This document shows, one piece after another, positions 1-11,645 of a DNA stretch of 53,052 bases. The position numbers were made by a program, and so were the translations under genes. The DNA comes from an uncultured Chelatococcus sp. (GTDB taxonomy: Bacteria; Pseudomonadota; Alphaproteobacteria; Rhizobiales; Beijerinckiaceae), in NCBI GenBank assembly GCA_937863995.1, contig CALMIK010000006.1:1-53052 (forward strand), in the 5' to 3' direction. The notes under the pieces were generated by a model. It saw only the letters and a list, made by a program, of their open reading frames with translations. It searched no databases and was not told the DNA's origin. Position 1 is the first letter of the stretch. Each line of letters begins with the position of its first letter.

Positions 1-1833
<1,833 letters not shown>

Positions 1834-1879
1834 GGCGCACACGGGCAGCTGAATGGCGGACGCAAATGTGCGGCGCGGT

Positions 1880-2113
1880 TCAGTTCGGGTCGAGAATCAG
1901 AATCTTGCCGTCGGGCGCGGAACGCTGCGCGCCTGTGGCGGCGGCCAGCGCTCCGTCCTTATCCAGAAGTACCTGATAGAGGTCAGTGCCGACCTTCTCG
2001 GTCTTTATCACCACTAGCGCCGCGAGGGCCGGGCCGGCGACGAGAAACATGGCCGCCGCGAGCGGCGCAAGCAGGCAACGATTCGGCCGTCCGTAGCGGG
2101 TCGAAAAGTTCAT
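1880..2113 (-). CDS. Small exported protein of unknown function
   Basis: This is a 77-residue product counted from the ATG at 2113, which has AGGA nine bases upstream. A longer reading from 2152 would add 13 residues and lacks a visible ribosome site. The N-terminus is a clear Sec signal peptide: basic residues, then a hydrophobic run, ending in AGPALA-A. The mature part is about 50 residues, LVVIKTEKVGTDLYQVLLDKDG followed by a polar tail that ends ILILDPN. I do not recognise a family. It is convergent with the adhesin and ends 46 bases from it. A periplasmic location is inferred from the signal peptide only. Confidence 0.6.
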   Translation of the reverse strand: MNFSTRYGRPNRCLLAPLAAAMFLVAGPALAALVVIKTEKVGTDLYQVLLDKDGALAAATGAQRSAPDGKILILDPN

Positions 2114-2541
2114 GCAGAAGTTCCTGGGGTTGTTTGAGAGTCGGGCAGCCATGCTGCGACAGCGCGAAGCGTGTCTTCTCGCGCGTCCGATGAGCGGATG
2201 TAGATTTTCTCAGGGTAATCGATCGTAATTTGAAAATAAAATAGTGAAACATACAATAGAATTATCACGCACACACGCCGTATGGCAGGCGAACAGGGCA
2301 GCGGGGTCCGAGAGCTGCCAAAGCAGGCGGATTTAGGAGCGCTGAGGGAGAATGCGGTTAGAGGTTCGCCGCACCTCTCGCGCGGTCAGAAATTGAAGCC
2401 ACGTCAACGCTTTTGGGAGGTGGTGGCATGATCACAACCGGAGCAGGCAGTCGTGTGGCGACCGCCTCAACTTCCAGAAGCAATTACTGCAAACATGCGT
2501 GCAACGCGCCGGCGCCGTGGTTCGGTCGGCGCGGTTGCCGG
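2114..2541. other. Intergenic region between the small exported protein and the CesT-like chaperone
   Basis: No convincing gene. An AT-rich patch at 2225-2280 lies upstream of the exported-protein gene and may hold its promoter. A small dyad (AGAGGT, seven-base loop, ACCTCT) lies at 2360-2378. It has no T-run. Confidence 0.5.
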
Positions 2542-3009
2542 TTAAACGCGCAGCGACGCAAACTCTTCATCCGGCGGCGGCATCGATGAGGATGACGTGC
2601 TGTTGAATTCCGGCGAAGCGATGAGGTTGCGCCATGCCTCCGCGACGTTGACTGACTTGCGGAAGAACTCTTCGAACGATTCCTGCGACAGCCCCTCGAA
2701 CGAGAGGTGGTCGACATATATCAGGCGGCTTTCTTGCCGGTCGAGGCCCACGGCCCCCGAGCCGACGAGCAGACCCGCAAGATTGACCTCAAGCAGGTTG
2801 GCGTAAATTTCCGCGTTGTTGGTCGCCGGGAAATCGCCCAGAATCGAGAGCAGCACCAGATGCTTCTTTTCGGGATTGTACTGGGCGTCGATGACGATGT
2901 CGTCGAAGCTAAGCCGGATGGCGTTGTTCTCGTCGAGCGCCAGGTCCGGGATACCCAGCTTGCGACCGAATTCAGAGAACAGGATTTTGGGATCCGCGAC
3001 CGTAGACAT
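2542..3009 (-). CDS. CesT/Tir-family type III secretion chaperone-like protein
   Basis: The product is about 155 residues, acidic and soluble, with no signal peptide. It shows the layout of class I type III secretion chaperones: an N-terminal helix with F-x-x-LG (SEFGRKLGIPDLALDE), beta strands around RLSFDDIVIDAQY and HLVLLSILGDFP, a central helix IYANLLEVNLAG, strands AVGLDRQESRLIYVDHL, and a C-terminal helix FEEFFRKSVNVAEAWRNLI. The start at 3009 is preferred because GGAG lies nine bases upstream; an in-frame ATG at 3024 would add five residues. Family members bind the N-terminal part of effectors as dimers in the cytoplasm. No effector gene adjoins it, so its partner is unknown. The Ser-rich tail (STSSSSMPPP) is unusual for the family. 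Assignment is by recognition of the fold pattern. Confidence 0.7.
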   Translation of the reverse strand: MSTVADPKILFSEFGRKLGIPDLALDENNAIRLSFDDIVIDAQYNPEKKHLVLLSILGDFPATNNAEIYANLLEVNLAGLLVGSGAVGLDRQESRLIYVDHLSFEGLSQESFEEFFRKSVNVAEAWRNLIASPEFNSTSSSSMPPPDEEFASLRV

Positions 3010-3285
3010 TCGACCATGCTCCATAATAGCGCGCCGGCAACCATATAGCTTAAAATAACACGCGCATCATAAGGAACAAGGCCGCAGCCGTCAAATGCCG
3101 ACAAAATATAAATAATAAAAAACCAAAAATGGGAAATCATGCGCCGTAATTATTATTTATATTTATTTCGTATTGTGCATTTTATTGAAATGAACGATTA
3201 ATTTATATGAGTAAAAATAATGAAATATCCATGTTATTATTAAATTTATTCGGTTTTACTTAATTATAAATCGGCGTGAATTAGG
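3010..3285. other. AT-rich intergenic island upstream of the CesT-like chaperone
   Basis: From about 3045 to 3285 the sequence is dominated by A and T runs (for example aaaatataaataataaaaaacc near 3103 and repeated tta/att triplets at 3150-3260), in sharp contrast to the GC-rich flanks. No ORF of note. It is the upstream region of the minus-strand chaperone and the downstream end of the DUF983 gene lies on its right. Such islands often hold binding sites for silencers of acquired DNA (MucR/Ros type in alphaproteobacteria); that role is inference. Confidence 0.7.
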
Positions 3286-3741
3286 TCAATCGGCTGTGTT
3301 GTCCCTTTTGCCGGCTTCCGGGGGCTGCGTGCCGGGTGCCGTGGCGCTGGTGCGTTTTCGTTCCGCCGCAAAGCGTGCTTCCTCGGCCTTGTGCCTGAAC
3401 TGCGAGCACACCAGCCACCCCTTTGCGGGGCGGAGAACCGCGAGGCAGCCGAGCAGAATCAGTGGAAACGTGGTGATGAAATGGACCCAGAGGGGGGCGC
3501 TGAACGACAATTCCAGCCACAGGCCGACGACGAGGGCGGGAAAACTGCCGAGCCACATGGCGAAAAAGGCCGGTCCGTCCGCTGGGTCCGCGAAGGAGTA
3601 GTCGAGGCCGCAAACTTCACAGCGCTCGGCAAGGGTCAGGTATCCCTTGAAGAGATGCCCCTCGCCGCAGCGCGGGCAGCGTCCCCGTATGCCCAGGGCA
3701 AATGGCGATTTATCCGTCGTCTGGATGTCTGTCGTTGGCAT
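3286..3741 (-). CDS. DUF983 family zinc-ribbon membrane protein
   Basis: The 151-residue protein carries the DUF983 signature: GIRGRCPRCGEGHLFKGYL, a second CxxC (CEVCGLDY), then D-P-A-D-GPAFFAMW, two hydrophobic segments of about 20 residues, and RPAKGWLVCSQFRHKAEEA. The two CxxC pairs probably bind one zinc at the cytoplasmic face. The biochemical role of DUF983 is not established. The ATG at 3741 has GGAG at good spacing, so it is preferred to the ATG at 3762. The C-terminus is a polar tail rich in Ala, Thr and Pro. It lies downstream of the UPF0104 gene on the same strand, 93 bases apart, and may share its transcript. Confidence 0.85.
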   Translation of the reverse strand: MPTTDIQTTDKSPFALGIRGRCPRCGEGHLFKGYLTLAERCEVCGLDYSFADPADGPAFFAMWLGSFPALVVGLWLELSFSAPLWVHFITTFPLILLGCLAVLRPAKGWLVCSQFRHKAEEARFAAERKRTSATAPGTQPPEAGKRDNTAD

Positions 3742-3834
3742 GAGCTGCGCTCCGACTTCCATATTTTACAGCGGCTTGCGTTCATTGCGATGGAGCGGCT
3801 TGAACGCACGCCGCGCTGATGTCTCGCGGTTGCG

Positions 3835-4827
3835 CTACGCCGCCCTGTCGTCCTGCTTGCTGCCCTCATTGGCTTGCGCGCCCCCTTGAAGCGCCTCCGA
3901 CAGCCGCGACCGCTCGAAGAGGATGACGACCACGATGGCGAAGGCGAGCGGGATCACGAGGTAGAGGAGGCGGAAGACCAGCAGCGCCGCCAGGATGTCG
4001 GACTGTGACAGCTGATCTCCCGCCATCGCGTTCATGAACACGAATTCCAGCACGCCGAGCCCTCCCGGCGCATGCGAGACGAGCGCCAGCGAGAACGACG
4101 CGAGGAAGACGCCGAGCACGACGAAGTAGCCGGGATTTCCGGCTTCAGGCAGGGCGAAATAGATGATGCCGGCTGCGCCGATCAGTTCGAGCGGCGCGGC
4201 GAAAAGCTGGCGGAAGGTCACGGGCAGGCGCGGATAGTAGACCGCGAACTTGCCGATGACCAGCGGCTTGAACTCGCGCCACGAGCCGAGCACGTAAAGC
4301 GCAACCAGCCCGAGGAGGCCGAAGCCCGCGAGGCGCACGATCCATGTCGGGGCGTCGATCAGCCGCAACATGACCTCGGGCTCGCCGACCAGCACCATGC
4401 CGCCGAGCAGAATTGTGCCGAGCGCGAAGGTGAAGGAGCACAGCGCCACCAGCACGCCGATTTCGGCGAGGCTGAGGCCGAGGCTGCCGTAGGCGCGAAA
4501 CCGCACCATGGCCCCCGAGAGCACCGACGCGCCGATGTTGTGCGACAGCGCATAGGTGGTGAAGGAGATCAACGACACCGCGACCCACGACACCTTGCGC
4601 CCCAGGTGCAACAGCGCGATGCGGTCGTACCAGGCGAGGGCGCCGTATGCCACGAAGGTGGCCAGGATGCTCAGGCCCCATTGGCCGATGCTGATGTTGC
4701 CAAGGCTCGCCCACACGTCGTTAGCCGAGATGCCCTTCAGCTCCTTGTAAAGCAGCCAGAAAGAGAAAACGACGGCGGCGAGGCCGATGACCGGCCACAC
4801 ATATTCAAGCTTCTTTTTCATCGGCAT
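3835..4827 (-). CDS. YbhN/UPF0104 family integral membrane protein
   Basis: The 330-residue protein has about eight hydrophobic segments and matches the lysylphosphatidylglycerol-synthase transmembrane-domain family (UPF0104, YbhN). Family-type stretches seen are YALSHNIGASVLSGAMVRFRAYG, with the conserved N-x-G and R-x-R-x-Y-G, and SHAPGGLGVLEF, with PGGLGxxE near residue 260. There is no catalytic LPG synthase domain after the membrane part, so it is not a full MprF. Relatives in proteobacteria are thought to handle lipids in the envelope, but the function is not settled. The start MPMKKK gives the usual positively charged N-terminus; no clear ribosome site is visible. The tail is rich in Gln, Gly and Asp. 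Confidence 0.85.
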   Translation of the reverse strand: MPMKKKLEYVWPVIGLAAVVFSFWLLYKELKGISANDVWASLGNISIGQWGLSILATFVAYGALAWYDRIALLHLGRKVSWVAVSLISFTTYALSHNIGASVLSGAMVRFRAYGSLGLSLAEIGVLVALCSFTFALGTILLGGMVLVGEPEVMLRLIDAPTWIVRLAGFGLLGLVALYVLGSWREFKPLVIGKFAVYYPRLPVTFRQLFAAPLELIGAAGIIYFALPEAGNPGYFVVLGVFLASFSLALVSHAPGGLGVLEFVFMNAMAGDQLSQSDILAALLVFRLLYLVIPLAFAIVVVILFERSRLSEALQGGAQANEGSKQDDRAA

Positions 4828-5289
4828 TCTGGTGTCTGTGGGAGGCAGGACAAAGCGCCGTCGCCCACGACACCCTCCCGGACAGCGCAGTCGGCCATGG
4901 TGGTATCGCAGGATTGCGGGGATGATGGCAAGAGGGTGCCCTTCACCTTCTTGGATCCGGTTTCATAATTGCGACAGCTGCGGCCTGACGCCCGCAAGAT
5001 CGCCCCCTCGCCAGCGGGCGCGGGCCCTGCCTGGCCCGAGCCTCGGAAGGGTCCGAATCCGCAGCGTTTCCGCAGGACTGCATTCGGCGGTGCATTTTTT
5101 ACATATCAGGCGTTCGCGAAGCTTGCCGCCGCCGCGGCGGCATCGTATCCATTCATGCAACGCATAGCGGATACGTTTCCGGCGGATATACTTTCGCAAG
5201 AAGAAGCGATCCGCAGGAAAATGCGGCGAGAATACGCGGATTGCACGCGATGCGGGAGCGCAACGTGTTTCGAGGGGGTTGAGGGGACG
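4828..5289. other. Divergent promoter region upstream of livH
   Basis: This 462-bp stretch separates two divergent genes. The livH frame stays open leftward to 4969, but that part (Arg/Pro/Ala-rich, out of character for a permease) looks non-coding. No confident promoter was found by eye. A GGGCC/GGCCC dyad lies near 5024. Confidence 0.5.
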
Positions 5290-6204
<915 letters not shown>

Positions 6205-6300
6205 CGGCCCGCCGCCGGCCGCTCGTTAAAAATCCGGGTTGCCCATCCAGGGCGCCTGTCTTCAAGTCGTCGTGATCCAGACACGAATCGGGAGAAGAAA

Positions 6301-7416
6301 ATGAAGCTGAAACTGTCTTCCAGGAACGTCCTCGCCGGCGTCGCCGCAATCGCGCTGCTCGCCGGAGCGACGTCCGCGCGCGCCGACATCAACATCGCGC
6401 TCGGCATTCCCGCCACCGGCGGGCAGATCGCCGCGCTCGGCGCGCAGGCGAAGCTCGGCGCAGAGACCGCCGTGGCCGCCATCAACGCCAAGGGCGGCAT
6501 CAACGGCGAGAAGATCAGCCTGCAGATCGCCGACGACCAGTGCGACCCGAAGAATGCCGTCTCCGCCGCCAACCAGGTCGTGTCGCGCGGCATCAAGTTC
6601 GTGCTCGGCCACCTGTGCTCGGGCGCGTCGATTGCCGCTTCCGACGTCTACAACGACGAGGGCGTGCTTGCGCTCACCGCATCGGCCACCGCGCCGGAGC
6701 TGACCGAGCGTGGCTATCCGCTGATCTTCCGCGCCAACGGCCGTGACGACCAGCAGGGCGCCGTCGGCGGCAAGTTCATCGCCGAAAAGTTCAAGGACAA
6801 GCGCATCGCCATCGTCGATGACCGTCAGGTCTACGGCCAGGGCCTCGCGCGCGAGGCGGGCAAGGTGCTCGAGGCCGCCGGCGTGAAACCGGTCTACGTC
6901 GGCACCGTCAACGCGGGCGAGCGCGACTATTCGGCGCTGGTCAGCCGCCTCAAGGACGAGAACGTCGATGTAGTTTACTACGGCGGTTACCACACCGAGC
7001 TCGGGCTGATCGTCCGCCAGGCTCGCCAGGCCGGCCTCAAGACGCGCTTCATCGGCGCCGACGGCCTCGCGGCCAACGAGTTCTGGTCGGTTGCGGGCGA
7101 GGGCGGCGCGGGCACGCTCTTCACCTTCTCCGCCGCCGCCAAGGATCTGCCGAGCGCACAGGAAGCCTACGCCGAGCTCAAGAAGGGCGGCGAGCCGGAC
7201 AACTTCGCCTTCTACTACTACGCTGCCGCGCAGACGCTGGCCCAGGCCATCGCCAAGGCCGGGCAGGACCCGGAGAAGGTCGCGGAAGTGCTGAAGTCCG
7301 ACTCCTTCGACACCATCGTCGGCACGTTCCGCTTCGACGCCAAGGGCGATCTCGTGAATCCCGAATACGTGGTCTTCGAGTGGAACAACGGCGCCTACGA
7401 GCCGACCAAGCTCTGA
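6301..7416 (+). CDS. livJ: Branched-chain amino acid ABC transporter substrate-binding protein
   Basis: The 371-residue periplasmic binding protein has a signal peptide cleaved after residues near TSARA-D. The mature start DINIALGIPATGGQIAALGAQAKLGAETAVAAIN is typical of the Leu/Ile/Val-binding (PBP type 1) family, as are the two Cys of ADDQCDPK and GHLCSGAS that form the lobe-1 disulfide in LivJ/LivK. The ligand-site stretches SGASIAAS, ASATAPELTE and DRQVYGQG are also seen. GAGAAG lies just upstream of the ATG. It sits between livH and livM, 96 and 87 bases from them. The exact amino acid bound cannot be read from sequence. Confidence 0.93.
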   Translation: MKLKLSSRNVLAGVAAIALLAGATSARADINIALGIPATGGQIAALGAQAKLGAETAVAAINAKGGINGEKISLQIADDQCDPKNAVSAANQVVSRGIKFVLGHLCSGASIAASDVYNDEGVLALTASATAPELTERGYPLIFRANGRDDQQGAVGGKFIAEKFKDKRIAIVDDRQVYGQGLAREAGKVLEAAGVKPVYVGTVNAGERDYSALVSRLKDENVDVVYYGGYHTELGLIVRQARQAGLKTRFIGADGLAANEFWSVAGEGGAGTLFTFSAAAKDLPSAQEAYAELKKGGEPDNFAFYYYAAAQTLAQAIAKAGQDPEKVAEVLKSDSFDTIVGTFRFDAKGDLVNPEYVVFEWNNGAYEPTKL

Positions 7417-7434
7417 TCGGCTCCGTGATACCCG

Positions 7435-7461
7435 CCCCGCCCGCGCCCGCCGCGGACGGGG
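7435..7461 (+). promoter_or_regulatory. GC-rich stem-loop after the Liv binding-protein gene
   Basis: An 11-bp stem with one mismatch (CCCCGCCCGCG against CGCGGACGGGG, five-base loop) lies 19 bases after the binding-protein stop and 43 bases before livM. No T-run follows, so it is more likely an mRNA 3' stability or processing element than a terminator. Such hairpins after binding-protein genes are a common way to keep them in excess; that role is inference. Confidence 0.55.
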
Positions 7462-7503
7462 CACGACCTTGTTAAACCAACGAAGAAGCGGGAACAGCCG
7501 TTC

Positions 7504-8835
<1,332 letters not shown>

Positions 8836-8857
8836 AATCCGCTGCATATGTGTTAAA

Positions 8858-8875
8858 GCAGATGATCCGATCTGC
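8858..8875. promoter_or_regulatory. Perfect dyad immediately before the next binding-protein gene
   Basis: GCAGAT-GATCCG-ATCTGC ends directly against the ATG at 8876. It could be an operator or a structure that masks that ATG, which would favour the second ATG at 8894. No T-run follows. Confidence 0.4.
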
Positions 8876-9868
8876 ATGAAAACGGGGCGAGTTATGTTGA
8901 AGACTTCTGTGGGCGCGGCGACGGCGCTTCTGCTCGGTTTGGGCGTCGTTTCAGGCGCGGGTGTCGCCGTGGCGCAGACGCCGGTCGTGGCCGTCACCTC
9001 CATCGTGGACCACCCGGCGCTGAACGCCGTGCACGAGGGCGCCAAGGAAGCGCTTGCCCGCGCCGGCTTCAACGACGGCAAGGAAATCAAGGTCGTCTTC
9101 GAGAATGCGCAGGGCCAGCCGGCGACGGCGGTGCAGATCGCGCGCAAGTTCGTGGGCGAGGCGCCGGCGGTGATTATCGCCATCTCGACGCCTTCCGCGC
9201 AGGCAGCGGCAGCATCCACCAAGACGATCCCGATCGTGTTCAGCGCCGTCACCGATCCGGTCGGGGCGCAGCTTGTCGCGTCGGCGGAGAAGCCCGGCGC
9301 CAACGTCACCGGCGTTTCGGACCGCTCGCCCATCGACGACCAGGTGGCGCTCATCCGCGAACTGACGCCCGGCGTGAAAACCATCGGTGTGCTGTTCAAC
9401 CCCGGCGAGCCCAACTCCGTCACTTCGGTGAAGGAGCTGAAGCAGGCGGCTGAAAAGGTCGGCCTTGCCGTGGTCGAGGCTCCCGCCACCAAGACCGCGG
9501 AAGTGCAGGGCGCGGCGCGCGCGCTCGTCGGCAAGGCGGATGCGGCGTTCGTGCCCACCGACAACACCGTGGTCTCGGCCCTGGAAGCGGTGGCGGGCGC
9601 GCTGACGGCGGCCAAGATCCCGCTTTACGCGGCTGACACCGACAGCGTCGCGCGCGGCGCTCTCGCGTCGGTCGGCTTCAACTATCGCCAGGTGGGCACG
9701 CAGACGGGCGAGCTCGCGGTGCGCATCCTCAAGGGCGAGAAGCCTGCCGACCTGCCGGTCGTGTTCGCGCAGGGCACGGATCTTTTCCTCAACAAGGGCG
9801 TGGCCGAAAAGATCGGCGTCGTGCTTCCCGAGGCGGCGCTGAAGCGCGCGGTCACCGTCGTCGACTGA
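8876..9868 (+). CDS. ABC transporter substrate-binding protein (PF04392, TrpX-like)
   Basis: The 330-residue exported protein has a signal peptide ending at AVAQ-TPVV. The mature sequence has family hallmarks of PF04392 binding proteins: VAVTSIVDHPALNAVHEGAKEAL, VVFENAQGQPATAVQIARKFV, IPIVFSAVTDPVGAQLV and GVSDRSPIDDQ. In Gram-positives such genes with this three-gene layout form the TrpXYZ tryptophan importer; the ligand here is unproven. An alternative start at 8894, with GGGG six bases upstream, would give an equally good signal peptide. An intrinsic terminator directly follows the gene and precedes its permease. Confidence 0.92.
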   Translation: MKTGRVMLKTSVGAATALLLGLGVVSGAGVAVAQTPVVAVTSIVDHPALNAVHEGAKEALARAGFNDGKEIKVVFENAQGQPATAVQIARKFVGEAPAVIIAISTPSAQAAAASTKTIPIVFSAVTDPVGAQLVASAEKPGANVTGVSDRSPIDDQVALIRELTPGVKTIGVLFNPGEPNSVTSVKELKQAAEKVGLAVVEAPATKTAEVQGAARALVGKADAAFVPTDNTVVSALEAVAGALTAAKIPLYAADTDSVARGALASVGFNYRQVGTQTGELAVRILKGEKPADLPVVFAQGTDLFLNKGVAEKIGVVLPEAALKRAVTVVD

Positions 9869-9887
9869 TTTTCATTGACAAGATGTG

Positions 9888-9921
9888 TATCGGCGTGCAC
9901 TCGCACGCCGATATTCTTTTT
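9888..9921 (+). terminator. Intra-operon rho-independent terminator
   Basis: A perfect 11-bp stem (TATCGGCGTGC / GCACGCCGATA) with loop ACTC is followed by TTCTTTTT. It lies 19 bases after the binding-protein stop and 42 bases before the permease start, within one same-strand transport operon. Partial read-through would give more binding protein than permease and ATPase. Confidence 0.85.
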
Positions 9922-9963
9922 GGCTGATCCTTACCGGCGCGCCGGACAGGTTGTGACACCATC

Positions 9964-10854
9964 ATGAGCAGTATCGCCTTCCTGGGCGCAGTCGAACTCG
10001 GCCTGATCTATGCCCTCGTCGGTCTGGGCGTGTATCTGTCCTTCCGCGTTCTCGACTTCCCCGACCTGACCGTCGACGGTTCCTTCCCGCTCGGCGCTGC
10101 CGTGACGGCGGTGCTGCTCGTCGCCGGTATCAACCCGTGGGTGGCGACGCTCGCCGGCGTGCTGGCCGGCGCGCTGGCCGGCTTCGTCACGGCTTTCGTG
10201 TCGGTGCGCTTCGGTGTACTGCATCTGCTTGCCTCGATCCTGACGATGATCGCGCTCTTCTCCATCAACCTGCGGGTGATGGGACGGCCAAACGTGGCGC
10301 TCCTGAACGAGCAGACGGTGCTGACGCCGTGGCTGGGCGGCGCGGTGGCGGATGAATATGTGCGGCCGTTGTTCCTGGCTGTCGTGGTGCTGGCGGCGGT
10401 GGCGCTCGTGGCGCTGTTCCTGCGGTCCGAGATCGGGCTCGCGATGCGGGCGACGGGCGCGAACGCCCGCATGGCGCGGGCGCAGGGCGTGCGCACCGGG
10501 GTGCAGGTGGTCATCGGCGTCATGGTTTCCAACGGCCTTGTCGGGCTTGCGGGCGCGCTGTTCGCGCAGACCAATGGCTTCGCCGACGTGACGTCGGGCG
10601 TCGGCACCATCGTCGTGGGGCTCGCGGCGGTCATCGTCGGCGAGACGCTCGTGCCGGGACGGCGCATCGCATGGGCGCTGCTTGGCTGCGTCGTCGGCGC
10701 GGTGATTTATCGGCTGGCGGTGCAGACGGCGCTGTCGATCGACTTCCTCGGCCTCGAGGCGTCGGATCTCAATCTGGCCACGGCGCTGCTGGTGCTGGTG
10801 GCGCTCGTGTTGCCGCGGCTGCGCCACAAGGTTCGCGGGAGGGCGTCGGCATGA
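9964..10854 (+). CDS. ABC transporter permease (TrpY-like)
   Basis: The 296-residue integral membrane protein has about eight hydrophobic segments and belongs to the BPD_transp_2-type permeases paired with PF04392 binding proteins: GLIYALVGLGVYLSFRVLDFPDLTVDGSFPLGAA at the N-terminus is diagnostic. GANARMARAQGVRTG forms the cytoplasmic ATPase-docking loop. Its stop overlaps the ATPase start as ATGA at 10851-10854, so the two are translationally coupled. It works with the binding protein at 8876 and the ATPase at 10851. Confidence 0.93.
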   Translation: MSSIAFLGAVELGLIYALVGLGVYLSFRVLDFPDLTVDGSFPLGAAVTAVLLVAGINPWVATLAGVLAGALAGFVTAFVSVRFGVLHLLASILTMIALFSINLRVMGRPNVALLNEQTVLTPWLGGAVADEYVRPLFLAVVVLAAVALVALFLRSEIGLAMRATGANARMARAQGVRTGVQVVIGVMVSNGLVGLAGALFAQTNGFADVTSGVGTIVVGLAAVIVGETLVPGRRIAWALLGCVVGAVIYRLAVQTALSIDFLGLEASDLNLATALLVLVALVLPRLRHKVRGRASA

Positions 10855-11645
10855 TCGAGGTCGATGGTCTCGTCATCACCTTCAATGCCGGCACGCCGCT
10901 GGAGCGGCAGGCGCTGCGCGGCGTTTCGCTGCGGCTCGGCGAGGGAGAGTTCGTGTCGGTCATCGGCTCGAACGGCGCCGGCAAGTCCACGCTGCTCGGC
11001 GCGATCGCCGGTGACGTGCTGCCCACATCCGGCCGGGTGCTGCTGAACGGCGCCGATGTCAGCCGCGTGCCGGCGCAGGCGCGCTCGCGCCACGTCGCAC
11101 GGGTGTTTCAGGACCCGCTGGCGGGAAGTTGCGGCAACCTGTCCATCGCCGAGAACCTGGCGCTTGCGGCCTCGCGCGGCGGGCGGCGCTCGTTCCTGCC
11201 GGCGCTGCGACATTCGCGGCTGTCGCGCATCCGCGCGCGCATCGAGGAACTCAACCTCAAGCTCGAGGACAGGCTCGACCAGCCGATGGGCTCGCTTTCC
11301 GGCGGCCAGCGGCAGGCGCTGTCGCTTGTCATGGCGACGCTTGCGCCTTCCAGCGTGCTGCTGCTCGACGAGCACACGGCGGCGCTGGACCCGCGCAACG
11401 CCGAGTTCGTGCTCGATCTCACGCGCGATCTCGCCGCTCGCTTCAATCTCACGGTGCTGATGGTGACGCATTCGATGCGCCACGCGCTCGACACCGGCAG
11501 CCGCACCGTGATGCTGCACGAAGGGCGCATCCTGCTCGACGTCGCGGGCGAACGCCGCGCCGGCCTCTCCATCGAGGACCTGCTCGACGAGTTCCGCAAG
11601 GCGCGCGGCGAGGCGCTGGCCGAGGACAGGTTGCTGACCGGCTGA
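10851..11645 (+). CDS. ABC transporter ATP-binding protein (TrpZ-like)
   Basis: The 264-residue ATPase powers the importer made with the two preceding genes. Walker A is GSNGAGKST (39-47), the Q-loop is at Gln87, the signature LSGGQ is at 149-153, Walker B plus the catalytic Glu is LLLDEH (Asp173, Glu174), and the switch His is His207. All are intact. The frame is open further upstream, but the ATG at 10851 has a GGGAGG ribosome site and an ATGA overlap with the permease. The product MIEVDGLVITFNAGTPLERQ starts as usual for the family. Its stop overlaps the next gene's ATG (TGATG). Confidence 0.94.
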   Translation: MIEVDGLVITFNAGTPLERQALRGVSLRLGEGEFVSVIGSNGAGKSTLLGAIAGDVLPTSGRVLLNGADVSRVPAQARSRHVARVFQDPLAGSCGNLSIAENLALAASRGGRRSFLPALRHSRLSRIRARIEELNLKLEDRLDQPMGSLSGGQRQALSLVMATLAPSSVLLLDEHTAALDPRNAEFVLDLTRDLAARFNLTVLMVTHSMRHALDTGSRTVMLHEGRILLDVAGERRAGLSIEDLLDEFRKARGEALAEDRLLTG

